DNA from: Paenibacillus allorhizosphaerae
Lineage (GTDB): Bacteria > Bacillota > Bacilli > Paenibacillales > NBRC-103111
DNA: 64,000 nt
Assembly (NCBI RefSeq): GCF_910594985.1
Contig: NZ_CAJVCE010000024.1
Coordinates: forward strand, 1 to 64,000
Direction of reading: 5' to 3'
The position numbers and the translations under genes are program-made. A model generated the notes under the pieces. It had not been told where the DNA came from and ran no database searches. It worked only from the letters and a program-made list of their open reading frames with translations. Each line of letters begins with the position of its first letter. Position 1 is the first letter of the stretch. This document shows, in pieces, positions 24,622-34,268 of the stretch.

Positions 24622-26844
24622 ATGATCTCAATCGTGAAGAACATATCCAAAAAAATATTTTTCGTCGTTTTCTCTGCCATGCTCCCGCTCATCAAACGAA
24701 TCATCAAATGGATGTTTCGTCTGAAAGTGACCGGAATCGAACATCTGCGTTTTACCGGAAAAACGATTATCGTCCCGAACCATGTATCGCTACTGGATCC
24801 GATTATCCTGGCATTATTTCTTCCTAAAAACGTCGCGTTTGCCGTTAACACCGGCATCTCCAGAAAGTTTTCGTGGATTATGATGTTTCGTAGCACCGTA
24901 GCGGTAGACCCGCTGAATCCTTATTCCGTGCGTAAGATGTTGCGCGGCATCAATGCGAACCAACCTTTATGCATCTTCCCGGAAGGCCGTATCAATGTGG
25001 CGTCGGGCGGCGCCATGATGAAAGTGTATGGCGGCATCGGTTATCTTGCACTCAGTACCGGTGCCGAGATATATCCGGTGGCCATTGACGGATTGGAATA
25101 CTCCAAGCTCTCCTATCTCAAAGGAAAGCTGCGCCAAAGTTGGAGACCTCGCGTCACGATTTCCGTAGGCCAGCCTTTTACGGTAGTTGATGAATCGGCG
25201 GATCTGATGCGGGTAAAAAAAGAAAGAGCGACGGAATATATCCGCTCCCAAATGATCGATCATTTGGTACGGAGCCGCCTCAAGCCGAACGTCAACTTTT
25301 TCAACGAATTGATCGATATGGCTCAAGTTCACGGTCCGTCGTTCGTCGTATGCGAAGATGCCGTGCCTTTGGATTCGGGCAAGCCGGCGGCAGCGATTTC
25401 TTATAGCGGGCTGTTGAAAGGGGCATACGTGCTTGGAAGCCGGTTGAAGCAAGTGCTCGCTTCCGACAGACGGGTGGGCGTGCTGCTTCCGAATTCCGCC
25501 GCTCACATGGTCGTCCTGTTTGCCCTGTTTCGCATCGGGAAGACGCCGGCCATGATTAACTATTCCGCGGGCCGTCAAGCGATACTTGACGCATGCGAGA
25601 CCGGAGAATTGAAGTATATCTTGACCTCGGAAGCGTTTGTAAAAAAAGCGGGGTTAAACGAACTGATTGCCGCTCTGTCGCAAACTTATCAAATCGTCTA
25701 TATGGAAGAAGTCCGCAACACGCTCCAATGGACGAATAAAGCAAGCGGTTTTATTGACTATTTGATGAAGCGCAGAGTCTCTGAAGGGGACAATGAGATT
25801 GTGCTCTTTACGAGCGGCAGCGAGAGCAAACCGAAGGGCGTTTGCTTGACGCACGGCAACATTCATGCCAATATTCAGCAAGCAAGAGCCGTCATTCCGT
25901 TCAATTCGACGGACCGCATCCTTGGCGCATTGCCTCTGTTCCACAGCCTGGGTCTTTGTACGCAAATGTTTTTGCCGATTGTGACCGGCCTGAAAGTATA
26001 CATGTATCCTAGCCCCCTTCATTATAAAGTGATTCCTGAGCTTGTTTACGACAAGAACATTACGATTTTGGTCGGGACTCCCACGTTTCTGGCCGCGTAT
26101 GCGAGGACCGCACATCCGTTCGATTTCGCTCATTCGCTCAAATACGTCATTGCCGGCGCAGAGAAGCTGAAGGATGAAATCCGGCAAACATGGCAGGATA
26201 AGTTCCATATTACGGTGATGGAAGGGTACGGAACGACGGAAACGTCGCCGATTATTAGCCTCAACACGAAGACCGACTATCGAAAAGGTTCCGTCGGGCG
26301 CTTACTGCCTGCTACGGAGTATAGATTGCAGCCGGTGCCCGGCATCGACAATGGAGGCAATTTGATCGTCGCCGGGCCGCAGGTGATGAAAGGATATTTG
26401 ATTCACGGAAAAGGTTTTGTCCCTTGCAACAGAGAACATGAGACGGGAGACCTTGCCGTCGTGGACCCTGCGGGAGCGACCTTGGAAACACCTTACCTGT
26501 ATTTGAAAGACCGAATTAAACGCATCGCGAAGATCGGGGGCGAGATGGTGCCTCTGAACCTCATCGAAGAAATATGTACCGGTCTGCTGGAAGAGGCCGT
26601 ATGCGCGGCGGTGAATATCCCCGATGCGCGCAAAGGCGAGCGGGTTATTCTATACCATACGCATCCCGATGCCAAATTCAGCGTGCTCAAGGAACGGTTC
26701 AAAGCAAGCGGCCACTCTCCGCTATTCATGCCTTCGCAGCTTCGTTACATCGACAAACTGCCGCTTCTGGGCAGCGGGAAGACGGATTACGTTACGCTGA
26801 AACAGCTTGCTTTACAAGACGAAGAAGGGACGAATGCCATATGA
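24622..26844 (+). CDS. aas: Bifunctional acyl-ACP synthetase / 2-acylglycerophosphoethanolamine acyltransferase
   Basis: A 740-residue two-domain enzyme that re-acylates lysophospholipids at the membrane. Residues 1 to about 225 are a PlsC-type acyltransferase with the HxxxxD box in VPNHVSLLDPI and FPEGRI. The remainder is an ANL-type AMP-binding acyl-activating domain with VLFTSGSESKPKG, the MEGYGTTETSP motif, KDRIKRIAKIGGEMV and a C-terminal catalytic Lys in GSGKTDY. Domain order and length match E. coli Aas (719 residues). The frame is open to a TTG at 24556 that falls in the promoter; the ATG at 24622 has GGAGG 12 bases upstream. It overlaps the LplT gene by ATGA, so the two are cotranslated. 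Confidence 0.88.
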   Translation: MISIVKNISKKIFFVVFSAMLPLIKRIIKWMFRLKVTGIEHLRFTGKTIIVPNHVSLLDPIILALFLPKNVAFAVNTGISRKFSWIMMFRSTVAVDPLNPYSVRKMLRGINANQPLCIFPEGRINVASGGAMMKVYGGIGYLALSTGAEIYPVAIDGLEYSKLSYLKGKLRQSWRPRVTISVGQPFTVVDESADLMRVKKERATEYIRSQMIDHLVRSRLKPNVNFFNELIDMAQVHGPSFVVCEDAVPLDSGKPAAAISYSGLLKGAYVLGSRLKQVLASDRRVGVLLPNSAAHMVVLFALFRIGKTPAMINYSAGRQAILDACETGELKYILTSEAFVKKAGLNELIAALSQTYQIVYMEEVRNTLQWTNKASGFIDYLMKRRVSEGDNEIVLFTSGSESKPKGVCLTHGNIHANIQQARAVIPFNSTDRILGALPLFHSLGLCTQMFLPIVTGLKVYMYPSPLHYKVIPELVYDKNITILVGTPTFLAAYARTAHPFDFAHSLKYVIAGAEKLKDEIRQTWQDKFHITVMEGYGTTETSPIISLNTKTDYRKGSVGRLLPATEYRLQPVPGIDNGGNLIVAGPQVMKGYLIHGKGFVPCNREHETGDLAVVDPAGATLETPYLYLKDRIKRIAKIGGEMVPLNLIEEICTGLLEEAVCAAVNIPDARKGERVILYHTHPDAKFSVLKERFKASGHSPLFMPSQLRYIDKLPLLGSGKTDYVTLKQLALQDEEGTNAI

Positions 26845-28031
26845 GTACGACGACGATAGCCATCGCGCAATCCAAAGGTAAACCGCTGCCCTGGTTGTAT
26901 TTCACGCAGTTTTTAAGCGCCTTTGCGGATAACGCTTTGCTCTTCGGCATTCTTGCTTTGCTCAAGGCGCAGGCATATCCGGATTATTACATCGGCATTG
27001 TTCAAACGTGCTTTCTTCTTGCTTATGTCATTCTCGCTCCGTTCGTGGGCACGTTCGCGGATAAGCATTCCAAGCCGGCGGTGTTAATGGCCGGAAATTT
27101 GCTTAAAGCCGCCGGCGTGATCGGTTTACTGTGCGGGCTCCACCCGGCGGCAAGCTACGCCATGGCGGGCGTCGGCGCCGCCGTGTACAGCCCTGCCAAG
27201 TATTCGATCCTGAAGTTCCTGACCCGTGACGAGCAGGAGCTGCTGAAGGCGAACAGCCGTATCGAGGCTTATACGATTCTGGCCATATTGGCGGGCTCCG
27301 TAGGCGGCGGCGTCCTCTCCACGCTATCGGTCACCGGAGCTGTCGTTACCTGTCTTGTGCTTTATCTTTCGTCCTTTGCCATGACGTGGTTTATCCCCAA
27401 GACTCAGGGCAATCCGGACCTCAAGTACGGCAATGATGCGCTGCTGTTTTTCAAGGACACGGCCGCTTTATTCCGAAATGCAAAAACGCGGTTTACGCTC
27501 GTTGGCACCGGATCGTTCTGGATGGCTTCCTCCGTCGTTCGGCTTGCGGTCATCGCCTGGGTTCCGGTTCATCTCGGCATCGAGTCGATGGATATGATTT
27601 CGCTCATCGTGGCCCTCACGGCCGTGGGGATCGTGATCGGATCGTTCCTCACCCCGAAGATCGTTCCGGCCAAAAAATACTTTACGTCTTATCGCTTTGG
27701 CCTTCTTATGGTCGTGATCATGATCTTGCTGCCTTTGGTATACAGCTTGCCGCTCACCATCATCCTTCTCCTGATCATCGGGGCTTGCGGGGGGATTTAC
27801 CTGATTCCGCTCAATTCGGCGCTGCAGGAAAATAAAATCGTCGGCCCCGGAAAAACGATCGCGATTCAGAATCTGGTGGAAAATGTATTGATGCTGGCGG
27901 GTGTGTCGGCCTATACCAAAATTTCTGAGGCCGGCGTGAACAATGACACTTCGATTGTTGTAACAGCCATCATATTGCTGCTGTTCGTCGGATACTTGAT
28001 CTTGGAAAAGAAAAAGCTGTCTGTGAAATAA
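26841..28031 (+). CDS. lplT: Lysophospholipid transporter, MFS family
   Basis: A 396-residue MFS protein with about 12 spans; E. coli LplT has 397. It begins with FTQFLSAFADNALLFGIL and carries ADKHSKPAVLMAGN and GVGAAVYSPAKYSIL, both typical of LplT. The ATG at 26841 overlaps the aas stop. Gene order and overlap with aas fit a lysophospholipid flippase that hands its substrate to Aas on the inner leaflet. A strong terminator follows, so this is a two-gene operon. Confidence 0.9.
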   Translation: MSTTTIAIAQSKGKPLPWLYFTQFLSAFADNALLFGILALLKAQAYPDYYIGIVQTCFLLAYVILAPFVGTFADKHSKPAVLMAGNLLKAAGVIGLLCGLHPAASYAMAGVGAAVYSPAKYSILKFLTRDEQELLKANSRIEAYTILAILAGSVGGGVLSTLSVTGAVVTCLVLYLSSFAMTWFIPKTQGNPDLKYGNDALLFFKDTAALFRNAKTRFTLVGTGSFWMASSVVRLAVIAWVPVHLGIESMDMISLIVALTAVGIVIGSFLTPKIVPAKKYFTSYRFGLLMVVIMILLPLVYSLPLTIILLLIIGACGGIYLIPLNSALQENKIVGPGKTIAIQNLVENVLMLAGVSAYTKISEAGVNNDTSIVVTAIILLLFVGYLILEKKKLSVK

Positions 28032-28036
28032 ACGAC

Positions 28037-28076
28037 GCAGCCCGCCTCCGGAATGTTGGGGGCGGGCTGCGATTTT
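28037..28076 (+). terminator. Terminator of aas-lplT
   Basis: GCAGCCCGCC (28037-28046) pairs perfectly with GGCGGGCTGC (28061-28070), followed by GATTTTAT. Confidence 0.82.
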
Positions 28077-28173
28077 ATATAGGCGGTAGCACTATGCTCC
28101 GCAAGATTACATGGTTGTGCCGCTTGGGGAAAGGGAAGTCCGGTTCCTCCCGCTTCCCCTCCCATCTTTCCCG

Positions 28174-29361
28174 TTACTTTTCAAGCGCAACAACGCCTCC
28201 TGCCGTTCTGACTTTCACGATGCGGAGCTGAATGAAGATCATCAGCACGTTCACCGCCAACAGCACGACGATCAGCGAAGCGTAGCCTCCCGAAGCATCG
28301 TGGATGGCGCCGAGCAGCAGGGGACCCGCCGCGCCGATGACATAACCGATCGACTGCGTCATTGCCGACCAGGCGGCGGCCTGCCGGGCATCGGCCGCCG
28401 TTTCGATCGGCAAAAGTAAATTGACCGGGAACAGCACGCCCGGTCCGATGCCAATTAAGATGGCTGCCAGCCAAGGCGTCATCGACATCATGATCAACGT
28501 GAAGCCGATGAGCATGGAGAACGATCCGAGCAGCAGCCAAAACAGACGCGAAGGGATGCGTTTCAGAAGCAGCGGAAAAGCGAGACCGACCGGAATTTGA
28601 ATGAACGAGAACAGCGTCAGCATATTCGCCGCATACGCCTTGCTGTAGCCCATATGCTCGATCACCGGGGGCAGCCATGCCGTAAGCGAATAGAACAGCA
28701 TGCCGAGCATGCCGAAGGACAGCGTCAATAGCCACGCTCTACCGCTATGCCAAGGGAGTCCGGCGGCATGCGCGGTGCTCGTTTTTCCGTCCGGCTGCTT
28801 AACTCGCCGCAGTACATATAGCCACCAGACCGGCAGAGCGATCAGTGCCGGAAGAGCCCACACGGCAAGCGAATGCTGCCATGAGTGAATCCGGTTTTGA
28901 AGCGGTACGGATAGCCCTGATGCAATGGTCGCCCCAACGGCGAGCGCGACCGTATAGAGCGAGATCAAGGCAGGCACATTGGAGGCGAAGTGCTGCTTGA
29001 TAAATCCGGACAACAGCGGGCCGATCGCCGCAATGCCGATCCCCGCAACCGCGGCGGTGAGGAGCAAGAAAATGGACGAGCCGGTCAACAGCCGGAGCGC
29101 ATTGCCGGCAACGATGAACGCAAGCGACCAGCCGATCACGCGTTCAATGCCCTTGCGCTGGCCGAGCTTCACGGCAAAGGGCGGGATGATCCCCATGCAT
29201 AGAACGGGGATCGACGTCAGCAGACTCGCGGTAAAAGCGTTCATGCCGAGCTCATCGCGGATCGCCTGCAGCACAGGCGCTACGGAGTTGATCCCAGGTC
29301 TTAAATTGAAAGACACAAGAATAAGGGCTAAAGCCATCATGCGCAAGGAAGGGCTCTTCAT
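28174..29361 (-). CDS. CynX/NimT-family MFS transporter
   Basis: A membrane protein of about 395 residues and 12 spans. The opening LILVSFNLRPGINSVAPVL with NLRP in the first span is the mark of the CynX/NimT group (named for cyanate transport and nitroimidazole efflux). The real substrate is not predictable. The ATG at 29361 fits AGGAGAGATGATT; an upstream ATG at 29394 lacks a site. It is transcribed divergently from a LysR regulator across a very AT-rich 150-bp gap, the usual arrangement for a LysR-controlled target. Confidence 0.85.
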   Translation of the reverse strand: MKSPSLRMMALALILVSFNLRPGINSVAPVLQAIRDELGMNAFTASLLTSIPVLCMGIIPPFAVKLGQRKGIERVIGWSLAFIVAGNALRLLTGSSIFLLLTAAVAGIGIAAIGPLLSGFIKQHFASNVPALISLYTVALAVGATIASGLSVPLQNRIHSWQHSLAVWALPALIALPVWWLYVLRRVKQPDGKTSTAHAAGLPWHSGRAWLLTLSFGMLGMLFYSLTAWLPPVIEHMGYSKAYAANMLTLFSFIQIPVGLAFPLLLKRIPSRLFWLLLGSFSMLIGFTLIMMSMTPWLAAILIGIGPGVLFPVNLLLPIETAADARQAAAWSAMTQSIGYVIGAAGPLLLGAIHDASGGYASLIVVLLAVNVLMIFIQLRIVKVRTAGGVVALEK

Positions 29362-29394
29362 AATCATCTCTCCTCGTATAGCGGATATACGCAA

Positions 29395-29514
29395 ATATTA
29401 CTTGGAGAATAATCATTTATCAATTATATTAAAATTATAGTTATCATTTATAATACAAATGATTATTTTTCGATCTGCCTACGGGCATAAATCGATAAAA
29501 CGGAGAGAACAGCA
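29395..29514. promoter_or_regulatory. AT-rich divergent control region between the MFS and LysR genes
   Basis: AATAATCATTT (29408-29418) and AAATGATTATT (29457-29467) are perfect 11-bp inverted repeats, and the sequence between them is almost only A and T. LysR-type regulators usually bind such intergenic inverted repeats; the assignment is inference. Confidence 0.5.
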
Positions 29515-30396
29515 ATGGAGCTTAGGCAATTGGAGTATTTTATTGCGGTGTGCGAGGAACTGCATTTTACGAAAGCTGCCGATAAAATCGGCATATCCCA
29601 GCCGAATTTAAGCCTGCAAGTGAAAGCGCTGGAGGAAGAAATCGGGATGCCTTTATTCGATCGGATCGGCAAACGGATCGCTCTGACGGAGGCAGGCTCC
29701 ATCCTGCTCAAGCATGCGCGCTGCATGTTTCTCAATCTGCATAACGCGCTACAGGAGATCGGCGAGCTTCGCCATCATCAGGGAGGTACGCTTGGCGTCG
29801 GCGTACTGCCGTCGGAGCTGGATTTCCGCCTGACTCCCATGTTCATTGACTTCCGCCATCAGTTCCCGAACGTGCGGCTCAAAATCGTCTCCAGCGTGGA
29901 TGTGGCGGAGCTGGTGCTCAGCACCGAAATTGATATCGGCATTGCGCTGCGGCCTTCATACGATACCCGGCTCGTCGTCCGTCCGTTAACAAGAGAAGTA
30001 TACGGAGTAGTGGTGTCGGAAGAACATGAGCTGGTCGAGCGAAATTCCATAGCCTTGACCGAGCTTAAGGGGCTGCCTGCGATCATGTACCCCAGAGGAT
30101 TCTGGGGCAGGGAGCTTGTGGAAACCAGCTGCTGGGAGCAAGGCTTTGCGCTGAATACGGTGGTGGAAACGACCTCCAATCCGTCCCTCTTTCAATTCGT
30201 AAAAGCCAATATGGGGGTTACCGTGCAGACCCGCTCCCTCGTCCAATCCATCGGCGATCCCAAACTGCGATATATTCCGATCCACGATCATCCGCCGGTA
30301 AGGGAGATGAGCATCATTTATCGGGCTGACAAATACCTTGGTCATGCGGCGCAAGCCTTTATACACGTTGCGGAACAACGTTTGAAGGATAGCTGA
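29515..30396 (+). CDS. LysR-family transcriptional regulator
   Basis: A 293-residue LysR protein of standard length. The N-terminal winged helix (residues 1-60) reads MELRQLEYFIAVCEELHFTK then ISQPNLSLQVKALEEEIG. The effector domain spans about 90-290 and begins GTLGVGVLPSELDFRL. The inducer is unknown. It probably controls the divergent CynX/NimT-like transporter and itself. A terminator shared with the convergent binding-protein gene follows. Confidence 0.9.
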   Translation: MELRQLEYFIAVCEELHFTKAADKIGISQPNLSLQVKALEEEIGMPLFDRIGKRIALTEAGSILLKHARCMFLNLHNALQEIGELRHHQGGTLGVGVLPSELDFRLTPMFIDFRHQFPNVRLKIVSSVDVAELVLSTEIDIGIALRPSYDTRLVVRPLTREVYGVVVSEEHELVERNSIALTELKGLPAIMYPRGFWGRELVETSCWEQGFALNTVVETTSNPSLFQFVKANMGVTVQTRSLVQSIGDPKLRYIPIHDHPPVREMSIIYRADKYLGHAAQAFIHVAEQRLKDS

Positions 30397-30473
30397 CAAG
30401 GATACCTGATTCTCCAAGGACGCGACCGTTCATTATTGCTGAAGCGCGAGTACTCCCTTACGCCGCGCCAAAA

Positions 30474-30503
30474 GCCCGGGACAAAAGAGCTTTAGTCCCG
30501 GGC
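30474..30503. terminator. Bidirectional terminator
   Basis: GCCCGGGAC (30474-30482) and GTCCCGGGC (30495-30503) form a 9-bp perfect stem between the convergent LysR and binding-protein genes; flanking T runs are weak. Confidence 0.6.
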
Positions 30504-30517
30504 CTGCGTTTCCATCC

Positions 30518-32053
30518 TTATTTAATGCTTGCTTCGTCCAAATATTGAAGCCATTGCTTCTTGTACTCCGCCTGAATTTTTTCCAATCCGGCCGCTTTCG
30601 CTTTTTCCATGAAAAGCTTCAGACCGGCTTCCACATCGTCGACCAGCCCCATTTCCAGCGGCGCGAGATACTGCTTGGCCACTTGCTCGAGTGCGGCTCT
30701 TTCCGCTTGATAAGACGTAAAGTCTTCGGCGAAGCCCGAATAAATGTCCGGCTTGGCGATTTTGTCCAGCTGCGCGAAAATTTCTTTCACGCCGTCATAG
30801 CCTTTGTCGAACAGCATGTACTCGGGATTTCTCCACGACCAGCCGTTCATCGCTTCGCGCGGGAACCCGTTCGATTTGCTGTCCCCGATCATTTGGTAAT
30901 ATCCGTTGTCGACCTTGTAGTTGACGCCTTCGATTCCGTATTCGGTCAGCTGATTGTACTGCTTGTCGGTCACCAGCTTTTCGTAGAAGGCGAGGGCACG
31001 CTCCGGATTCGGGCTGCTCTTCGGAATGGCGAAGCCGTTGCCGATCGGAGTAACCGGAGTAGCGTATCCTTTGATGAATGGGAACGGCGAGTAGGCCAGC
31101 TTCCAGTCCGGGTGCGCCGCTTGCATCTTCGTGTTCATATCGTTGAACATCGACGGATTGTGCGAGAACAGCGCCGCAGACTTGCCGTTAATGACCAAGT
31201 TGTTCGCGAGTTCTTTTTCGTTCAGCACGTTTTTGGACCAGAATCCTTTGTCCGCCCATTTTTTCGCAACTTTCAATCCTTCCAGATGGCCCGAGGATCC
31301 CCAATACGCCGTCATCTCGCGAGGTTTGCTATAAGGAGCGGTCATCCCGTACGGGAACGATCCGGCCGGATCGACGGTCAGCTCCATATAGTTGCGCATA
31401 TTAAAGCCCGATGCGAGCGGGAATAAATCCGGAACGTTTTTCTTGATCCCGTCCAAATAAGCTTCGAATGTGGCGATCGACTCCGGCTTAGGCAGATTGA
31501 ATTTCTGACGCAAATCTTCCCTATAGATGAAGCCCCCGGTCGTATATTCTTTGTACGTCGAAGGCACCGTATAGATTTTGCCGTCGATCTTGGCCGCGCC
31601 CCACATATCCTTCGGCACAAAGTTGTTCAGCTTGGGCGCATACTTGGGCAGAAGGTCGTCCAGCGGCAGAAAAGCTCCCTTCTTCGCATATTGCTGATAG
31701 CCGAACCAATTGGCCGTATAAATGAGATCGATCGGTTGACCGGACGTCAGCAGCAGCTTGTACTTGGTCGTATTGTCGGTCCACGAAATATAATTGAATT
31801 TCACGGTAGCGTTCAAGTCTTTCAACGCAAGCTCGTTGATTTTCGACTGGATCACAGGCAAATCTTTGGGCGGATCCCCAAGCATGTAAAATTGCAACTC
31901 CACCCTCTTGGACATATCCGGACCCTGTCCCGATCCTGCCGTCTTCGCGTTTGGTTCCGTGCCCTTCGAACTGCCGGTACATCCGGCAAACGAAGCGACA
32001 ACCAGCGCCGATACGATGAATTGCGCAAACATACGGACTGCTCTTCTTTTCAT
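30518..32053 (-). CDS. Extracellular solute-binding lipoprotein, system 2 (LplA-like)
   Basis: A 511-residue solute-binding protein with a signal peptide ending FAGC (Cys24), so a lipoprotein. DUF3502-type C-terminal features (KEIFAQLDKIAKPDIYSGF) mark it as an LplA-like member distinct from system 1. The ATG at 32053 follows AGAGGGAGGCTTTAC; the frame is open 12 codons further without a site. It is the last gene of a permease-permease-binding protein operon and is followed by a terminator. No ATPase gene is linked. Substrate unknown, probably an oligosaccharide. Confidence 0.9.
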   Translation of the reverse strand: MKRRAVRMFAQFIVSALVVASFAGCTGSSKGTEPNAKTAGSGQGPDMSKRVELQFYMLGDPPKDLPVIQSKINELALKDLNATVKFNYISWTDNTTKYKLLLTSGQPIDLIYTANWFGYQQYAKKGAFLPLDDLLPKYAPKLNNFVPKDMWGAAKIDGKIYTVPSTYKEYTTGGFIYREDLRQKFNLPKPESIATFEAYLDGIKKNVPDLFPLASGFNMRNYMELTVDPAGSFPYGMTAPYSKPREMTAYWGSSGHLEGLKVAKKWADKGFWSKNVLNEKELANNLVINGKSAALFSHNPSMFNDMNTKMQAAHPDWKLAYSPFPFIKGYATPVTPIGNGFAIPKSSPNPERALAFYEKLVTDKQYNQLTEYGIEGVNYKVDNGYYQMIGDSKSNGFPREAMNGWSWRNPEYMLFDKGYDGVKEIFAQLDKIAKPDIYSGFAEDFTSYQAERAALEQVAKQYLAPLEMGLVDDVEAGLKLFMEKAKAAGLEKIQAEYKKQWLQYLDEASIK

Positions 32054-32127
32054 GTAAAGCCTCCCTCTGTTCTGATCAAAGTTTATCATACTATGTCAAC
32101 CGGCGGGCTGCGGACAGCGCGCCGGGT

Positions 32128-33021
32128 CTACCCTTTCACTGCGCCAATGGTCAAGCCTTTGACGAAATACCGCTGCACGAATGGATAGAGCAGCAGGATC
32201 GGCCCCGTGACGATAAGCGACATGGCAAGCTTCGTCGACTCCATCGGAATATCCCCAGATAGCGTAACCCCGGAGCTTACCCCCAGATCGGCCAGGAACG
32301 ACATCGTATTAATGATGTTGTACAAGTAATACTGAAGCTCGTATTTGCCGGGATCGTTAATAAACAGCGACGACAAAAACCAGCTGTTCCAATACCCAAG
32401 CGCCATGAACAGTCCGACCGTGGCAATACCCGGCATGGCGAGCGGTAGAACGATGCCGTAATAAATTTTAAAATCGTTCGCCCCGTCGATTTTGGCCGAT
32501 TCGATGACCTCGTCGGGAATCGTCGATTTGATGAAACTTCTCATCAGGATGATCAGGAACGGCGAAGCCACACTTGGAAAAATGAGCGCCGCATACGTAT
32601 TCGTTAAATGAAGGTACGAGGTCATCATGATGTACCAGGGAACGAGCCCTCCGCTGAACAGCGTAGTGAAATAAATATAAAACATGACCTTGTTGCGGTA
32701 TTTGAAGTCGTTTCGCTGCAGGACGTAACCGGCCATCGTCGTCATGAACAGCCCGATCGACGTTCCAACCACCGTAACGAAGGTGGTAACCCCGTACGCT
32801 TTCAGGATCGGCCCGGGCGAAGCGAAAATCGTCTTGTACGCCGCCAGCGAAAATTGTTTCGGGATGAGCCGATACCCGTCCCGTACGATCGATTCGTTCA
32901 GCGTGAGCGACCCCGACAAAATAAGCAAAAACGGAAACAGGCAGATGATTGCGAAGATCGCAACGACCGAGTATGCGAACACGGTAAGCACGATGGACTT
33001 CTCCGAAGCTCTAACGTTCAT
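32128..33021 (-). CDS. Sugar ABC transporter permease, system 2 (LplC-like)
   Basis: A 297-residue permease with six predicted spans. The EAA-type loop is degenerate at its first residues (VIESAKIDGANDFKI), and the C-terminus RYFVKGLTIGAVKG is of the LplC type. The ATG at 33021 is set by AGGAGGGTTGGTT. It pairs with the LplB-like permease upstream, 20 bp away. Confidence 0.92.
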   Translation of the reverse strand: MNVRASEKSIVLTVFAYSVVAIFAIICLFPFLLILSGSLTLNESIVRDGYRLIPKQFSLAAYKTIFASPGPILKAYGVTTFVTVVGTSIGLFMTTMAGYVLQRNDFKYRNKVMFYIYFTTLFSGGLVPWYIMMTSYLHLTNTYAALIFPSVASPFLIILMRSFIKSTIPDEVIESAKIDGANDFKIYYGIVLPLAMPGIATVGLFMALGYWNSWFLSSLFINDPGKYELQYYLYNIINTMSFLADLGVSSGVTLSGDIPMESTKLAMSLIVTGPILLLYPFVQRYFVKGLTIGAVKG

Positions 33022-33041
33022 AACCAACCCTCCTGCGCAAG

Positions 33042-33962
33042 TTAAAACAAGGCGTAATCTTCATTGATTTTTTTGATGATATAATTGACCGTTATGATCA
33101 GAACGAAGCCGAACAAGGATTGGTACAATCCCGCTGCGGTCGCCATTCCGATATCGAACGTTTCTTTAAGCGAACGGAACACGTACGTATCGATGATGTC
33201 GGTACTTCCAAACAGCAAGCCATTGTTCCCGATCAATTGGTAAAACAAGTCGAACTGCCCTTTCATGATGCTGCCGAGCGAGAAAAGCAGCAGAAGAACG
33301 AACGTCGGCTTCAGCATCGGGATCGTAATGTACCAAATCCTTTGTAAGTGAGTGGCTCCGTCGATTCGTGCCGCTTCGTAATATTCGTCGCTGATGCCCG
33401 TGATCGTTGCCAAATAAATAATCATGCTGTAGCCGATGTGCTTCCACAGATAAAACACGACGAGCAGGATAACCCATACCCAAGGCGTATTGTAAAAGTT
33501 GAACGGCTGCATGCCAAACGACTTCAGAAGTGTATTCACGAAGCCGGTTTCGTAATTGAACATGTTGTACGAGATGGCGCTCAGCAGCACGAACGATACG
33601 AAATATGGCAAAAACAAAATGGATTGCGTCATTTTTTTGAATAGCTTTCCTTGGATTTCGCTGAGCAATATCGCGAGGACGATCGCAAGCACGTTTTTCA
33701 ATACGATAAACGCCAGATTGTAGCCGACCGTGTTCAGCGTAAGCTCCGCCAGTTTTCCGGATTTCCACAAAAAGGTAAAGTTTTCGAGGCCCACAAAAGG
33801 ACTTCCGAACATCCCGCCGTGAAAATCAAAGCGCGTAAACGCAAAGTAAATGCCAACCATCGGAACATAAGAATTGATGAAAAAAAACAAAAGCGTCGGC
33901 AGCAGCATTAGAAACATCAGCTTGTTTTTGTTCAGTTCATTCCAAAATCCTTGTCTCGTCAC
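33042..33962 (-). CDS. Sugar ABC transporter permease, system 2 (LplB-like)
   Basis: A permease of about 306 residues from the GTG at 33962, which has GGGGAGGAACAGG upstream. The frame stays open to 34091 (349 residues), but that extension is Pro/Arg-rich and its ATG has no ribosome site. Six spans are predicted. INSYVPMVGIYFAFTRFDF near the first span and the EAA loop YEAARIDGATHLQRI are both typical. It is the first gene of operon 2 and lies opposite an AraC regulator. Confidence 0.88.
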   Translation of the reverse strand: MTRQGFWNELNKNKLMFLMLLPTLLFFFINSYVPMVGIYFAFTRFDFHGGMFGSPFVGLENFTFLWKSGKLAELTLNTVGYNLAFIVLKNVLAIVLAILLSEIQGKLFKKMTQSILFLPYFVSFVLLSAISYNMFNYETGFVNTLLKSFGMQPFNFYNTPWVWVILLVVFYLWKHIGYSMIIYLATITGISDEYYEAARIDGATHLQRIWYITIPMLKPTFVLLLLFSLGSIMKGQFDLFYQLIGNNGLLFGSTDIIDTYVFRSLKETFDIGMATAAGLYQSLFGFVLIITVNYIIKKINEDYALF

Positions 33963-34268
33963 GAAGCCTGTTCCTCCCCGGCTATCAAAGTAGGATGGCA
34001 CGGGAACCGGAACCGAACCGGTTGTCCGGCCGCGCCTACCCCATCCGTTCACAATCGTACGGGATACAGGGCCCATAAAGAAACTCCACATTGCGTCACA
34101 AAGATGAAGTTTTCACCATTTCCGTGCTTTTCCGGGGAGTGAACAATTTGCACTTTCATGCCTTCTTTCTACTTTTTCGCTCTCCCTATGGCAACGCGGC
34201 GGCTTGTAAGCTATACTTTTTGGGAGTGGCTCCCGGCATCGGAACTTTGACGAAAGGATGAGTAGCGA
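33963..34268. promoter_or_regulatory. Divergent control region, system 2
   Basis: 306 bp between the LplB-like gene and the divergent AraC gene. On the plus strand TATACT (34212-34217) lies 17 bp from a poor -35 (TGGCAA), which suggests an activated promoter. A GGGAG-TGG-CTCCC hairpin follows at about 34221-34233 in the regulator leader. No clear minus-strand promoter was seen. Confidence 0.35.
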
